Shown piece by piece: positions 1-5,096 of a stretch of 5,096 nucleotides of DNA. Position 1 is the first letter of the stretch, and each line of letters begins with the position of its first letter. The DNA lies in the NCBI GenBank assembly GCA_031262125.1, contig JAISII010000068.1, positions 1 to 5,096 of the forward strand, in the 5' to 3' direction. A program made the position numbers and the translations under genes. Below the pieces are notes generated by a model. That model did no database searches and was not told the origin of the DNA. It was given only the letters and a program-made list of their open reading frames with translations. This DNA is from Oscillospiraceae bacterium. GTDB taxonomy: Bacteria > Bacillota > Clostridia > Oscillospirales > Acutalibacteraceae.

Positions 1-339
1 TTTTGCACCGTCTAAATAAAGCGTCTGCACCCTGTCAGTAGTTATCGACTTAACCTGCACGCTAACCGAATTTTGCATATATAGCTTTATCCCTTTGCGT
101 GCAACAACATACTCGCCGCCGCTTTGTGCCGCCATCTCATAGCAAAGCGGAATCCCCTTTGCCTCGGCTGTGAGTAAAATATTGTGCGGCGGGCAAATTT
201 TAAGCAATTCTTGTGCCGCAAGCTTTGTCAGCTCAACATCGCCGAACATAATAAATGCGGCAATGCTCAAATTTTCGTTAATCGGGCAAACAGGCAGTTG
301 CCGTTGCAGCCCGCATATGTTTAAGATATAGGTTTCCAT
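1..339 (-). CDS. Phosphoribosyltransferase family protein (adenine phosphoribosyltransferase-like), N-terminal part
   Basis: The reading frame starts at the ATG at 339 and stays open for 113 codons to the window edge, so the C-terminal part is missing. The start is supported by a GAGGG ribosome binding site about 8 nt upstream (near 347-352). The protein begins METYILNICGLQRQLPVCPI. Recognisable blocks are SIAAFIMFGDVEL (about residues 25-37), LLTAEAKGIPLCYEMA (55-70) and VVARKGIKLYM (78-88). These match the type I phosphoribosyltransferase fold of the COG0503 adenine/xanthine group, as I recall it from clostridial proteins. The diagnostic PRPP loop (an acidic 'DDVISTG'-like motif) should follow beyond position 1 and cannot be seen. 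Members join a purine base to PRPP, releasing pyrophosphate, in the cytoplasm. The exact base (adenine, xanthine or another) cannot be decided from this half. It lies 34 nt after the HIT gene on the same strand, probably in one transcript. Confidence 0.82.
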   Translation of the reverse strand, partial: METYILNICGLQRQLPVCPINENLSIAAFIMFGDVELTKLAAQELLKICPPHNILLTAEAKGIPLCYEMAAQSGGEYVVARKGIKLYMQNSVSVQVKSITTDRVQTLYLDGAK

Positions 340-373
340 TTTTTGTAACCCTCATTCTTTTATAAAAATTGAA

Positions 374-724
374 TTAACCCATATTGCCCATTTTGCGACC
401 GCCAAGAATATGAAAATGCAAATGGAACTCGGTTTGCCCTGCACTTGCACCGCAATTATTAACAATGCGAAATTCGGCTATATCTAATAATTTTGCAATC
501 TCGGGGATTTTTGAGAATATATGCCCTACAATTTCGGCATCCTGCGGGGTAATGTCAACTGCCGATTTAATATGGCTTTTGGGTATTACCAGCACATGCA
601 CTGGGGCAACAGGTGCAATATCGTGAAATGCAAGGATTTTATCATCCTCATAAACTTTGTTTGAGGGAATTGCCCCCGAAACAATTTTGCAAAAAACGCA
701 ATTGTCAGAATGTTGTATGCTCAT
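374..724 (-). CDS. HIT family protein (Hint-like nucleotide hydrolase)
   Basis: A complete 116-residue histidine-triad protein, the usual length for bacterial Hint-like members. The triad is GQTEFHLHFHILGGR near the C-terminus, with histidines at 101, 103 and 105; the middle histidine is the nucleophile that is transiently nucleotidylated in this family. The N-terminus has the common NCVFCKIVSGAIPS block. Cys9 and Cys12, with His51, resemble the zinc site present in part of the family (inference). Hint enzymes hydrolyse AMP-linked phosphoramidates and related nucleotide conjugates in the cytoplasm; the physiological substrate here is unknown. The ATG at 724 is the only sensible start because only eight residues precede Cys9. 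No Shine-Dalgarno sequence sits before it (ACAAAACTAAA). Its ATG overlaps the TGA of a tiny upstream ORF, suggesting translational coupling. It lies 81 nt after purA and 34 nt before the phosphoribosyltransferase gene. Confidence 0.95.
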   Translation of the reverse strand: MSIQHSDNCVFCKIVSGAIPSNKVYEDDKILAFHDIAPVAPVHVLVIPKSHIKSAVDITPQDAEIVGHIFSKIPEIAKLLDIAEFRIVNNCGASAGQTEFHLHFHILGGRKMGNMG

Positions 725-768
725 TTTAGTTTTGTATTGTTTAGAGCTGAAAACCAGCTTAAAAACAT
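721..768 (-). CDS. Possible 15-codon upstream ORF coupled to the HIT gene
   Basis: An ATG at 768 opens a short frame encoding MFLSWFSALNNTKLK and ending in TGA at 723-721. It is preceded by the strongest Shine-Dalgarno match in this spacer, TAGGAAAGG, with AGGA 7 nt before the ATG. Its stop overlaps the HIT start as ATGA, the classical arrangement for translational coupling, and the HIT start has no ribosome binding site of its own. The peptide is short, hydrophobic at first and basic at its end, and I recognise no family. It may matter as a ribosome-delivery device or leader rather than as a peptide. Conservation cannot be judged from one sequence, and a short ORF of this size can arise by chance in AT-rich DNA. 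Confidence 0.4.
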   Translation of the reverse strand: MFLSWFSALNNTKLK

Positions 769-771
769 TTG

Positions 772-779
772 CCTTTCCT
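772..779 (-). promoter_or_regulatory. Ribosome binding site ahead of the short upstream ORF
   Basis: AGGAAAGG on the minus strand, placed 3-7 nt before the ATG at 768 and about 48 nt before the HIT ATG. It is too far away to serve the HIT start directly, so it decides in favour of initiation at 768 followed by coupling. Confidence 0.45.
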
Positions 780-805
780 AAAATTTGAAGATAATATAAA
801 AAGTC

Positions 806-2086
806 TTATTTATAAATAATGTTCTCTCGTTTTGCACCGTTAGAAATTATCGCAAAGGGTATGCCGATGTTTTTCTCGGCAAACTCGATATAATTACGGC
901 AATTCTCCGGCAAATCGGCATAGTTTTTAATGCCGGTAATGTCGCACTTCCAGCCGGGCAAAACCTCTAAAATCGGCTTGCAGCGTTTTAGGTTAGTTGT
1001 CGAGGGGAAGCAATCAATCCGCTTGCCGTCAAGCTCATAGCCAACACAAACGGGTATTTCGTCCAAATAGCCCAAAACATCCAGCACGGTAAAAGCAACC
1101 TTTGTTGCACCCTGCACACGGCAGCCATATCGGCTTGCTACCAAGTCCAGCCAGCCCATCCTGCGGGGGCGGCCTGTTGTTGCACCAAACTCACCGCCGT
1201 CGCCGCCACGGTTACGCAGCTCGTCTGCTTGCTCCCCGAAAATTTCCGACACAAACTCGCCTGCCCCAACGGCCGACGAATATGCCTTAACCACGGCGAT
1301 AATCTCGGTAATTTCATACGGGGGTATGCCTGCACCAACCGCACCATAGCCCGCAATTGTGTTTGAGGATGTAACCATGGGGTAAATGCCGAAGTCGGTG
1401 TCTTTAAGCGAGCCAAGCTGACCCTCGAGCAAAATGTTTTGCTGTGTTTGCAGTGCATTTTGAATAAAATCAAAAGCATCGCCCGCATGGGGGGCTAAAA
1501 CTGCTTTATATTCCATAAGTTTTTCATAAATTTCGTCGGCATCCAGTTTTGGTTTGCCGGGGTACAACGCTGCAATTTGTGCGTTTTTAACCTCCAGCAC
1601 ACGTTCTATTTTTGCTTTTAGCGGTGCTTCGTCGTCAAAAATCTCGTTAACCTGAAAGCCGATTTTCGCATATTTATCGGAGTAAAAAGGTGCAATGCCG
1701 CTTTTGGTTGAGCCGAAAGAATTTTTGCCCAAACGCTCTTCTTCATAGGCATCAAAAAGCTTGTGGTAGGGCATTACAATTTGTGCCCTATCCGAAATCA
1801 GCATTTTCGGCACGGGTACTCCCCTGCTGACAATTTCGTTTAGCTCTGCCTCAAAATTTTCAACACTCAAAGCAACGCCGTTGCCGATTATGTTAGTAAT
1901 GTGCTGATGAAACACGCCGCTGGGCATTTGGTGCAGTGCAAACTTGCCGTAGTTGTTAACAATAGTATGCCCTGCGTTGCTGCCGCCCTGAAAACGCACA
2001 ACAATATCGCTTTCTTGTGCCAAAACGTCGGTCAGTTTGCCTTTGCCCTCATCGCCCCAGTTTGCACCTACAATAGCTTTAACCAT
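806..2086 (-). CDS. purA: Adenylosuccinate synthetase (PurA)
   Basis: A complete 426-residue enzyme, the normal length. It makes adenylosuccinate from IMP, aspartate and GTP, the first committed step to AMP. The N-terminal GTP/IMP loop GANWGDEGKGK (residues 7-17) carries the catalytic aspartate Asp12, and GGSNAGH (34-40) ends in the catalytic His40; these correspond to Asp13 and His41 of E. coli PurA. Further family blocks are the switch-like segment FGSTKSGIAPFYSDKYAKIG, PMVTSSNT, VVKAYSSAVGAGEFVSEIFG and GATTGRPRRMGW, the last two near the aspartate and nucleotide sites. Asn9 in place of the usual Gln, and EGQLGSLKD in place of EGAQGTLLD, mark it as the variant common in Clostridia as I recall. 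The ATG at 2086 follows AAGGGG (2097-2102) at about 10 nt. The gene follows purB, which catalyses the next reaction, and precedes the HIT gene. Confidence 0.97.
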   Translation of the reverse strand: MVKAIVGANWGDEGKGKLTDVLAQESDIVVRFQGGSNAGHTIVNNYGKFALHQMPSGVFHQHITNIIGNGVALSVENFEAELNEIVSRGVPVPKMLISDRAQIVMPYHKLFDAYEEERLGKNSFGSTKSGIAPFYSDKYAKIGFQVNEIFDDEAPLKAKIERVLEVKNAQIAALYPGKPKLDADEIYEKLMEYKAVLAPHAGDAFDFIQNALQTQQNILLEGQLGSLKDTDFGIYPMVTSSNTIAGYGAVGAGIPPYEITEIIAVVKAYSSAVGAGEFVSEIFGEQADELRNRGGDGGEFGATTGRPRRMGWLDLVASRYGCRVQGATKVAFTVLDVLGYLDEIPVCVGYELDGKRIDCFPSTTNLKRCKPILEVLPGWKCDITGIKNYADLPENCRNYIEFAEKNIGIPFAIISNGAKRENIIYK

Positions 2087-2087
2087 A

Positions 2088-2102
2088 ATATTTTTACCCC
2101 TT
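2088..2102 (-). repeat. Direct repeat copy 1 (contains the purA ribosome binding site)
   Basis: The plus-strand 15-mer atatttttacccctt is identical to positions 2282-2296. Read on the minus strand it supplies AAGGGG, the Shine-Dalgarno sequence of purA, followed by an A/T spacer to the ATG. The flanking bases differ (a2087 versus g2281; g2103 versus t2297), so the identity is exactly 15 bp. A match of this length at a gap of under 200 nt is very unlikely by chance. Confidence 0.8.
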
Positions 2103-2165
2103 GTTAATATAAAATTATGTAAATAAAAAACAGATTAATCAAAAGTCTCGGAGAGTGATAATATT

Positions 2166-2181
2166 CCCCTCCGGGGAGGGG
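2166..2181 (-). repeat. GC-rich hairpin in the purB-purA spacer
   Basis: cccctccggggagggg can form a 6-bp stem (cccctc/gagggg) with a 4-nt loop, or 7 bp with an unfavourably small loop. On the minus strand it is followed by AATATTATC, not a run of T, so it is not a convincing intrinsic terminator. Confidence 0.6.
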
Positions 2182-2192
2182 TGGCTGCTCCC

Positions 2193-2223
2193 TTAGTAAA
2201 AAACTAAATTAATTTTTTACTAA
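2193..2223 (-). repeat. Perfect 11-bp A/T-rich hairpin
   Basis: Positions 2193-2203 (ttagtaaaaaa) are exactly complementary to 2213-2223 (ttttttactaa), with a 9-nt loop. It lies inside the stem formed by 2185-2190 and 2260-2265. It could slow RNA polymerase between purB and purA, but its stem is A/T-rich and no separate U-tract follows it. Confidence 0.7.
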
Positions 2224-2224
2224 A

Positions 2225-2254
2225 AATCTAAAAAAAACAAAATATTTTTAGATT
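2225..2254 (-). repeat. Perfect 10-bp A/T-rich hairpin
   Basis: Positions 2225-2234 (aatctaaaaa) are exactly complementary to 2245-2254 (tttttagatt), with a 10-nt loop. It sits one base from the 2193-2223 hairpin. Together with the closing stem 2185-2190/2260-2265 they make a three-way-junction shape. Confidence 0.7.
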
Positions 2255-2281
2255 GTGCAGAGCAGACGGGGTGGTTTGTAG

Positions 2282-2296
2282 ATATTTTTACCCCTT
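2282..2296 (-). repeat. Direct repeat copy 2 (at the purB stop codon)
   Basis: Identical to 2088-2102. This copy includes the last base of the purB TAA and the following AGGGG on the minus strand. It therefore holds a ribosome-binding-site-like sequence that no longer precedes any start codon, as expected if purA was once directly downstream. Confidence 0.8.
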
Positions 2297-3744
2297 TAAA
2301 CTATAATCTCTGCTTGTTCAGTATTATTATCTTTATATCGTGCCAAAGCTTCGGCTACGTCTTCACTCAAAAACTCCTCGGTTTGCTCTTTGGCACGGCC
2401 GGTGTAGTTTTGAGGTTCTAAAATTGCCTGAAGCTCCTCTAAAGTTACGCCAAAAGCAGGGTCGGCTGCAATGCGTTGCAAAAGGTCGTTTTCTTTGCCC
2501 TCAATTTTAATTGCCGCTGCCGCCGCCATCGAGTGCTCACGAATACGCTCGTGCAGCTCTTGGCGGTCTCCCCCACGTTTTACGGCATCCATCATAATGT
2601 TTTCGGTTGCCATAAAGGGCAGCTCTTTGTTCAGCCGCTGCTCTATAACTTTTGGGTACACCACCAAACCATCGGCAATATTATCATACAAAATCAATAT
2701 TGCATCCACAGCCAAAAAGGCCTCGGGCACGCTGAGGCGTTTGTTTGCACTGTCGTCAAGCGTACGCTCAAACCACTGTGTTGCCGCAGTAAACGAGCCG
2801 TTTATAACATCCGCCATAACATAACGTGCAAGCGAACCGATACGTTCGCTACGCATTGGGTTGCGTTTGTATGCCATTGCCGACGACCCAATTTGGTTTT
2901 TCTCGAACGGTTCTTCGATTTCTTTTAAATGAGCCAAAAGGCGGATATCGTTAGAAAATTTGTGTGCACTTTGTGCAATCGAGGCAAGTGCATTTAAAAA
3001 TAAGGTGTCTATTTTGCGGGAATATGTCTGCCCCGACACGGGGTAGCAACCCGAAAAGCCCATTTTTTGTGCTATCTTGCTATCAAGCAGGCGGCATTTT
3101 TCGTGGTCGCCCTCAAACAGCTCTAAAAAGCTTGCCTGTGTGCCTGTTGTGCCTTTGCTGCCCAAAAGTTTAATCGTGCTCAGTCGGTGTTCAACTTCGT
3201 CTAAATCCAGCAGCAAATCCATAAGCCAAAGCGTTGCACGTTTGCCCACAGTTGTTGGCTGTGCCGGCTGAAAATGCGTAAATGCAAGCGTTGGCATAGC
3301 CTTATATTCCTCGGCAAAAGCCGCCAATTTGCGGATTACCGACACCAGCCGCCCCTGCACTAATTGCAGTGCCTTTGTCATAATTATAATATCGGTATTA
3401 TCGCCCACATAGCAAGAGGTTGCACCCAAATGGATTATGCCCTTTGCCTTTGGGCATTGCACACCATAAGCATAAACGTGCGACATTACATCGTGCCGAA
3501 CCTTTTTTTCTCGCTCGGCTGCAACGTCGTAGTTTATATTTTCGGCTTTTTCTTTAAGCTGGGCAATTTGCTCGTCGGTTATGTTTAAACCAAGCTCCTG
3601 CTCGCTCTCTGCCAGTGCAATCCACAGTTTTCGCCATGTTCTGAACTTCATATCGGGCGAAAACAAATACTTCATCTGCGGGCTTGCATAGCGTGAGGAA
3701 AGAGGAGATTCGTAGTTGCTTTTTTGCAAATTTTCTTGCGACAT
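2296..3744 (-). CDS. purB: Adenylosuccinate lyase (PurB)
   Basis: A complete 482-residue member of the fumarase/aspartase superfamily. PurB removes fumarate from SAICAR to give AICAR and from adenylosuccinate to give AMP, acting as a cytoplasmic homotetramer. The superfamily signature is plain: GSSAMAYKRNPMRSE at about 286-300, the flexible loop whose serines (287/288) supply the catalytic base. Other active-site blocks are RHDVMSHV (83-90, with His84 and His89), HLGATSCYVGDN (105-116), THFQPAQPTT (156-165, with His157) and GTTGTQASF (198-206). The pattern resembles the longer PurB type that includes the animal enzymes. The ATG at 3744 fits the family N-terminus (YESPLSSRYASPQMKYLFSP), and the next Met, at residue 24, is too late. 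No good Shine-Dalgarno sequence precedes it (TGATGGTTATTGTACA), which is unusual among the genes here. It is upstream of purA and downstream of the purF remnant. Confidence 0.97.
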   Translation of the reverse strand: MSQENLQKSNYESPLSSRYASPQMKYLFSPDMKFRTWRKLWIALAESEQELGLNITDEQIAQLKEKAENINYDVAAEREKKVRHDVMSHVYAYGVQCPKAKGIIHLGATSCYVGDNTDIIIMTKALQLVQGRLVSVIRKLAAFAEEYKAMPTLAFTHFQPAQPTTVGKRATLWLMDLLLDLDEVEHRLSTIKLLGSKGTTGTQASFLELFEGDHEKCRLLDSKIAQKMGFSGCYPVSGQTYSRKIDTLFLNALASIAQSAHKFSNDIRLLAHLKEIEEPFEKNQIGSSAMAYKRNPMRSERIGSLARYVMADVINGSFTAATQWFERTLDDSANKRLSVPEAFLAVDAILILYDNIADGLVVYPKVIEQRLNKELPFMATENIMMDAVKRGGDRQELHERIREHSMAAAAAIKIEGKENDLLQRIAADPAFGVTLEELQAILEPQNYTGRAKEQTEEFLSEDVAEALARYKDNNTEQAEIIV

Positions 3745-3894
3745 TGTACAATAACCATCAGTTTTTTTAAGCTCACAAGCAAAAGCAAACTGTGAGCAAA
3801 AATAAAACTGCCTTTCTTAAAAGATACGCTTCGTGCGGCTGCCCTCAGCAGTTACACGGCGAATATAAATTTTAGGTTTGTATTTTATTCAAAC
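3745..3894 (-). other. purF-purB intergenic spacer
   Basis: 150 nt without a convincing ORF. Reading in the gene direction, it holds a 5-bp hairpin GTTTG/CAAAC just after the purF stop, a GC-richer patch with the small hairpin CTGC-TGAGG-GCAG (about 3838-3851), an AAGAAAGG with no ATG after it, and then the long inverted repeat at 3759-3810. A weak promoter could be TTGAAT (3887-3892) with TATATT (3862-3867), but the 19-nt spacing is too long to trust. No purine or PRPP riboswitch core is recognisable. Confidence 0.5.
3759..3810 (-). repeat. Long imperfect inverted repeat in the purB leader
   Basis: The core gctcaca (3771-3777) pairs exactly with tgtgagc (3791-3797) around a 13-nt loop. The outer cagtttt (3759-3765) pairs with aaaactg (3804-3810), with T/A pairs and a small bulge between. 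In the mRNA this gives a hairpin ending about 14 nt before the purB start codon. The T-run lies before the stem and the A-run after it on the coding strand, the reverse of an intrinsic terminator. Confidence 0.6.
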
Positions 3895-4980
3895 TTATAA
3901 ATCTTCGGGCTTTTGAACACAGGGTGCGTTATCGAACCGTTGCCCGCTGCGTTCTTTGCCTTTTAAGTTGCGTTTGGTAATTTCGGCAGGGTATTCGCCT
4001 GTAAAGCAGCCGTGGCAATATTTGCCCTCGCAGCCGCTGCCCAACATTTCGCACAAGCCCTCGGCAGGCAAAAAACCAATAGAATCCGCCCCACAAAGCT
4101 TGCCTATTTCTTCGATTGTATAGTTGCAGGCAACAAGCTCCTCACGTGAGGGAATATCGGTGCCGTAATAGCATGGCCACATAAACGGCGGCGAGCTGAA
4201 ACGTATATGCACCTCTGCCGCACCCGCAGCCCTAATCATAGAAACTATACGTGCCATTGTTGTGCCACGCACAATGCTATCGTCTATCATAACAACACGC
4301 TTGCCCTTAACGGCACTTACAAGCGGGTTAAGCTTAATTTTAACGCTGCTTTGGCGTTGCTGCTGTGTGGGCTTTATAAAAGTACGCCCAATATAGTTGT
4401 TTTTGTTAATTCCTTTTTCATAGGGTATGCCCGATTCCTCGCTGTAGCCGATTGCGGCATCTATGCCCGATTCGGGTACACCGATAACAACATCAGCCTC
4501 TACAGGGTGGGTGCGGGCAAGAATTTTCCCGGCACGTTTGCGTGCTTCGTACACGCTTATGCCGTCAATAACCGAATCGGTTCGGGCAAAATAAATATAT
4601 TCAAACACGCAAACCGACCGTTTGCCCCCGCAATGGGTTTTAATGCTTTTTATGCCGTTTTGGTCAACCACTACAATTTCGCCGGGTTCTACATCTCGCA
4701 CAAAATCTGCACCAACGGCATCCAACGCTGCCGACTCGCTTGCAAAAACCACCGAATCGCCTATTTTTCCCATACAAAGCGGTCTAAAGCCGTTTGGGTC
4801 TCGGGCGGCAATAATTTTGCGTGGGCTCATAACCAGCAGCGAATATGCACCCTTTATGCTGAACATAGTTTTTTCTACGGCTTCTTCTATCGAGTGTGTT
4901 TTAATTCGCTCACGGGCTATAAGGTAAGCTATAACCTCGCTGTCGATTGTCGTTTGAAAAATTGCACCCCATTGCTCGCA
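3895..4980 (-). pseudogene. purF: Amidophosphoribosyltransferase (PurF), 5'-truncated
   Basis: PurF makes phosphoribosylamine from PRPP and glutamine, the first step of purine synthesis. Similarity begins abruptly near 4977 (EQWGAIFQTTIDSEVIAYLIARER) and continues through the whole phosphoribosyltransferase domain to the TAA at 3895, about 360 residues of the usual ~470. An in-frame ATG occurs only at 4866, without a ribosome binding site; the frame is closed upstream by TAG at 5005-5007. Counting from that Met, the PRPP loop VVMIDDSIVRGTT is at 191-203. Cys86, Cys232, Cys284 and Cys287 lie where Bacillus-type PurF binds its [4Fe-4S] cluster. The missing ~115 residues hold the N-terminal cysteine nucleophile and most of the glutaminase domain, so glutamine-dependent activity is not expected. 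The break coincides with a drop to about 13% GC. It may be a real disruption, or a contig-end assembly error. The domain itself is otherwise well preserved. Confidence 0.85.
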
Positions 4981-5096
4981 ATTGTTTATAAAAATATATT
5001 TTTTCTATAAATTAAATTAGTCAAGCTGCAGTATAATTAAAGTAAAATTCTTCTTAAAATATTAATTAACATTTTACTTAAAATATTTATTAAATC
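4981..5096. other. Very AT-rich non-coding edge abutting truncated purF
   Basis: Only 15 of 116 bases are G or C, against clearly higher GC in the adjoining purF. There are stops in every minus-strand frame, and nothing resembles the PurF N-terminus that should be here. It contains a short near-tandem repeat (5053-5093) and an inverted pair aagtaaaat/attttactt (5040-5048 with 5071-5079). Promoter-like hexamers on the minus strand (TTGACT 5019-5024; TATACT 5030-5035) do not pair at a proper spacing. Origin unknown: an inserted element, a rearrangement point or foreign sequence. Confidence 0.6.
5053..5093. repeat. Near-tandem repeat with 24-nt period
   Basis: cttaaaatattaattaa (5053-5069) recurs as cttaaaatatttattaa (5077-5093), 16 of 17 bases identical, offset by 24 nt. 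It may be the edge of a longer array beyond the window, but in such AT-rich sequence two copies are weak evidence. Confidence 0.5.

Larger units (their letters stand above)
2103..2281 (-). mobile_element. Small structured element, probably inserted between purB and purA
   Basis: This 179-nt non-coding segment is bounded on both sides by the identical 15-bp repeat. It contains a GC-rich hairpin (2166-2181), a 6-bp closing stem CTGCTC/GAGCAG (2185-2190 with 2260-2265), and within that two perfect A/T-rich hairpins (2193-2223 and 2225-2254). GGGGTGG occurs twice in the same direction, just outside the closing stem (2178-2184 and 2268-2274). There is no transposase, no ORF and no evident terminal inverted repeat. 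Removing one repeat plus this segment leaves a plausible 15-nt purB-purA junction with an intact ribosome binding site, so I infer insertion of a non-autonomous element with target duplication. Alternatives are a recombination-derived duplication or a native attenuator. Clostridial genomes often show intergenic repeats with CCACCCC and CCCCTCC..GGAGGGG motifs; that is a recollection, not a search. Confidence 0.5.

Noticed and set aside
745..759. Hairpin agctg-aaaac-cagct as a terminator after purA
   Set aside because: It has only 5 bp and no T-run follows it on the minus strand.
1138..1488. 116-codon minus-strand ORF inside purA
   Set aside because: It lies wholly within purA in another frame, with no ribosome binding site or family signature.
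3773..3820. Leader peptide after AAGAAAGG starting at TTG before purB
   Set aside because: It would be only about eight codons from a weak TTG start with loose spacing, and does not reach or overlap the purB ATG.
3745..3894. Purine or PRPP riboswitch in the purB leader
   Set aside because: No recognisable conserved core or three-way aptamer pattern; only simple hairpins are seen.
4207..5010. 267-codon plus-strand ORF opposite purF
   Set aside because: It is antisense to a region with clear PurF motifs, has no recognisable family features and runs into the AT-rich edge. It is a shadow frame.
5019..5035. Promoter for truncated purF (TTGACT, TATACT)
   Set aside because: The two hexamers are in the wrong order and spacing to form one promoter. 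Each pairs only with poor partners, as expected by chance in AT-rich DNA.
5053..5093. CRISPR repeats
   Set aside because: Units are only 17 nt with a 7-nt gap and very AT-rich, with no spacer-sized intervals and no cas genes in the window.

Overview
The window reads right to left: every supported gene is on the minus strand. It is a purine-nucleotide gene cluster of a Clostridia-type Firmicute. I infer the lineage from protein style: a PurA of the 'FGSTKSGIAPFYSDKYAKIG' variant, a PurF with Bacillus-type iron-sulfur cysteines, and a COG0503-like phosphoribosyltransferase with the 'EAKGIPL...RKGIKLYM' pattern seen in gut clostridia. Genes have moderate GC and the spacers are AT-rich.

Layout in transcription order. 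The right edge (4981-5096) is non-coding DNA of about 13% GC. It abuts a purF gene that lacks its first ~115 codons, that is, most of the glutaminase domain including the catalytic N-terminal cysteine (3895-4980). A 150-nt spacer with a long imperfect inverted repeat follows, then purB (2296-3744). A 209-nt spacer separates purB from purA (806-2086). After purA come a possible 15-codon upstream ORF (721-768), a HIT-family protein (374-724) and the start of a phosphoribosyltransferase gene that runs off the left edge (1-339).

The pathway logic is tight. PurF commits PRPP to purine synthesis. PurA turns IMP into adenylosuccinate, and PurB releases AMP from it (PurB also acts earlier, on SAICAR). 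The HIT protein probably hydrolyses adenosine phosphoramidate-type compounds. The last gene probably belongs to purine-base salvage or a related PRPP-dependent reaction. Close spacing of purA, the HIT gene and the phosphoribosyltransferase gene suggests one transcript.

Three things are not ordinary. (1) The purB-purA spacer carries an exact 15-bp direct repeat (2088-2102 and 2282-2296) flanking 179 nt that can fold into nested hairpins. This looks like a small structured element inserted with duplication of the original junction, including the purA ribosome binding site. (2) purF ends abruptly at a composition break near 4980. (3) The HIT gene has no ribosome binding site of its own; its ATG overlaps the stop of a tiny upstream ORF that has a good one. 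I see no RNA genes, CRISPR array, transposase or known riboswitch.
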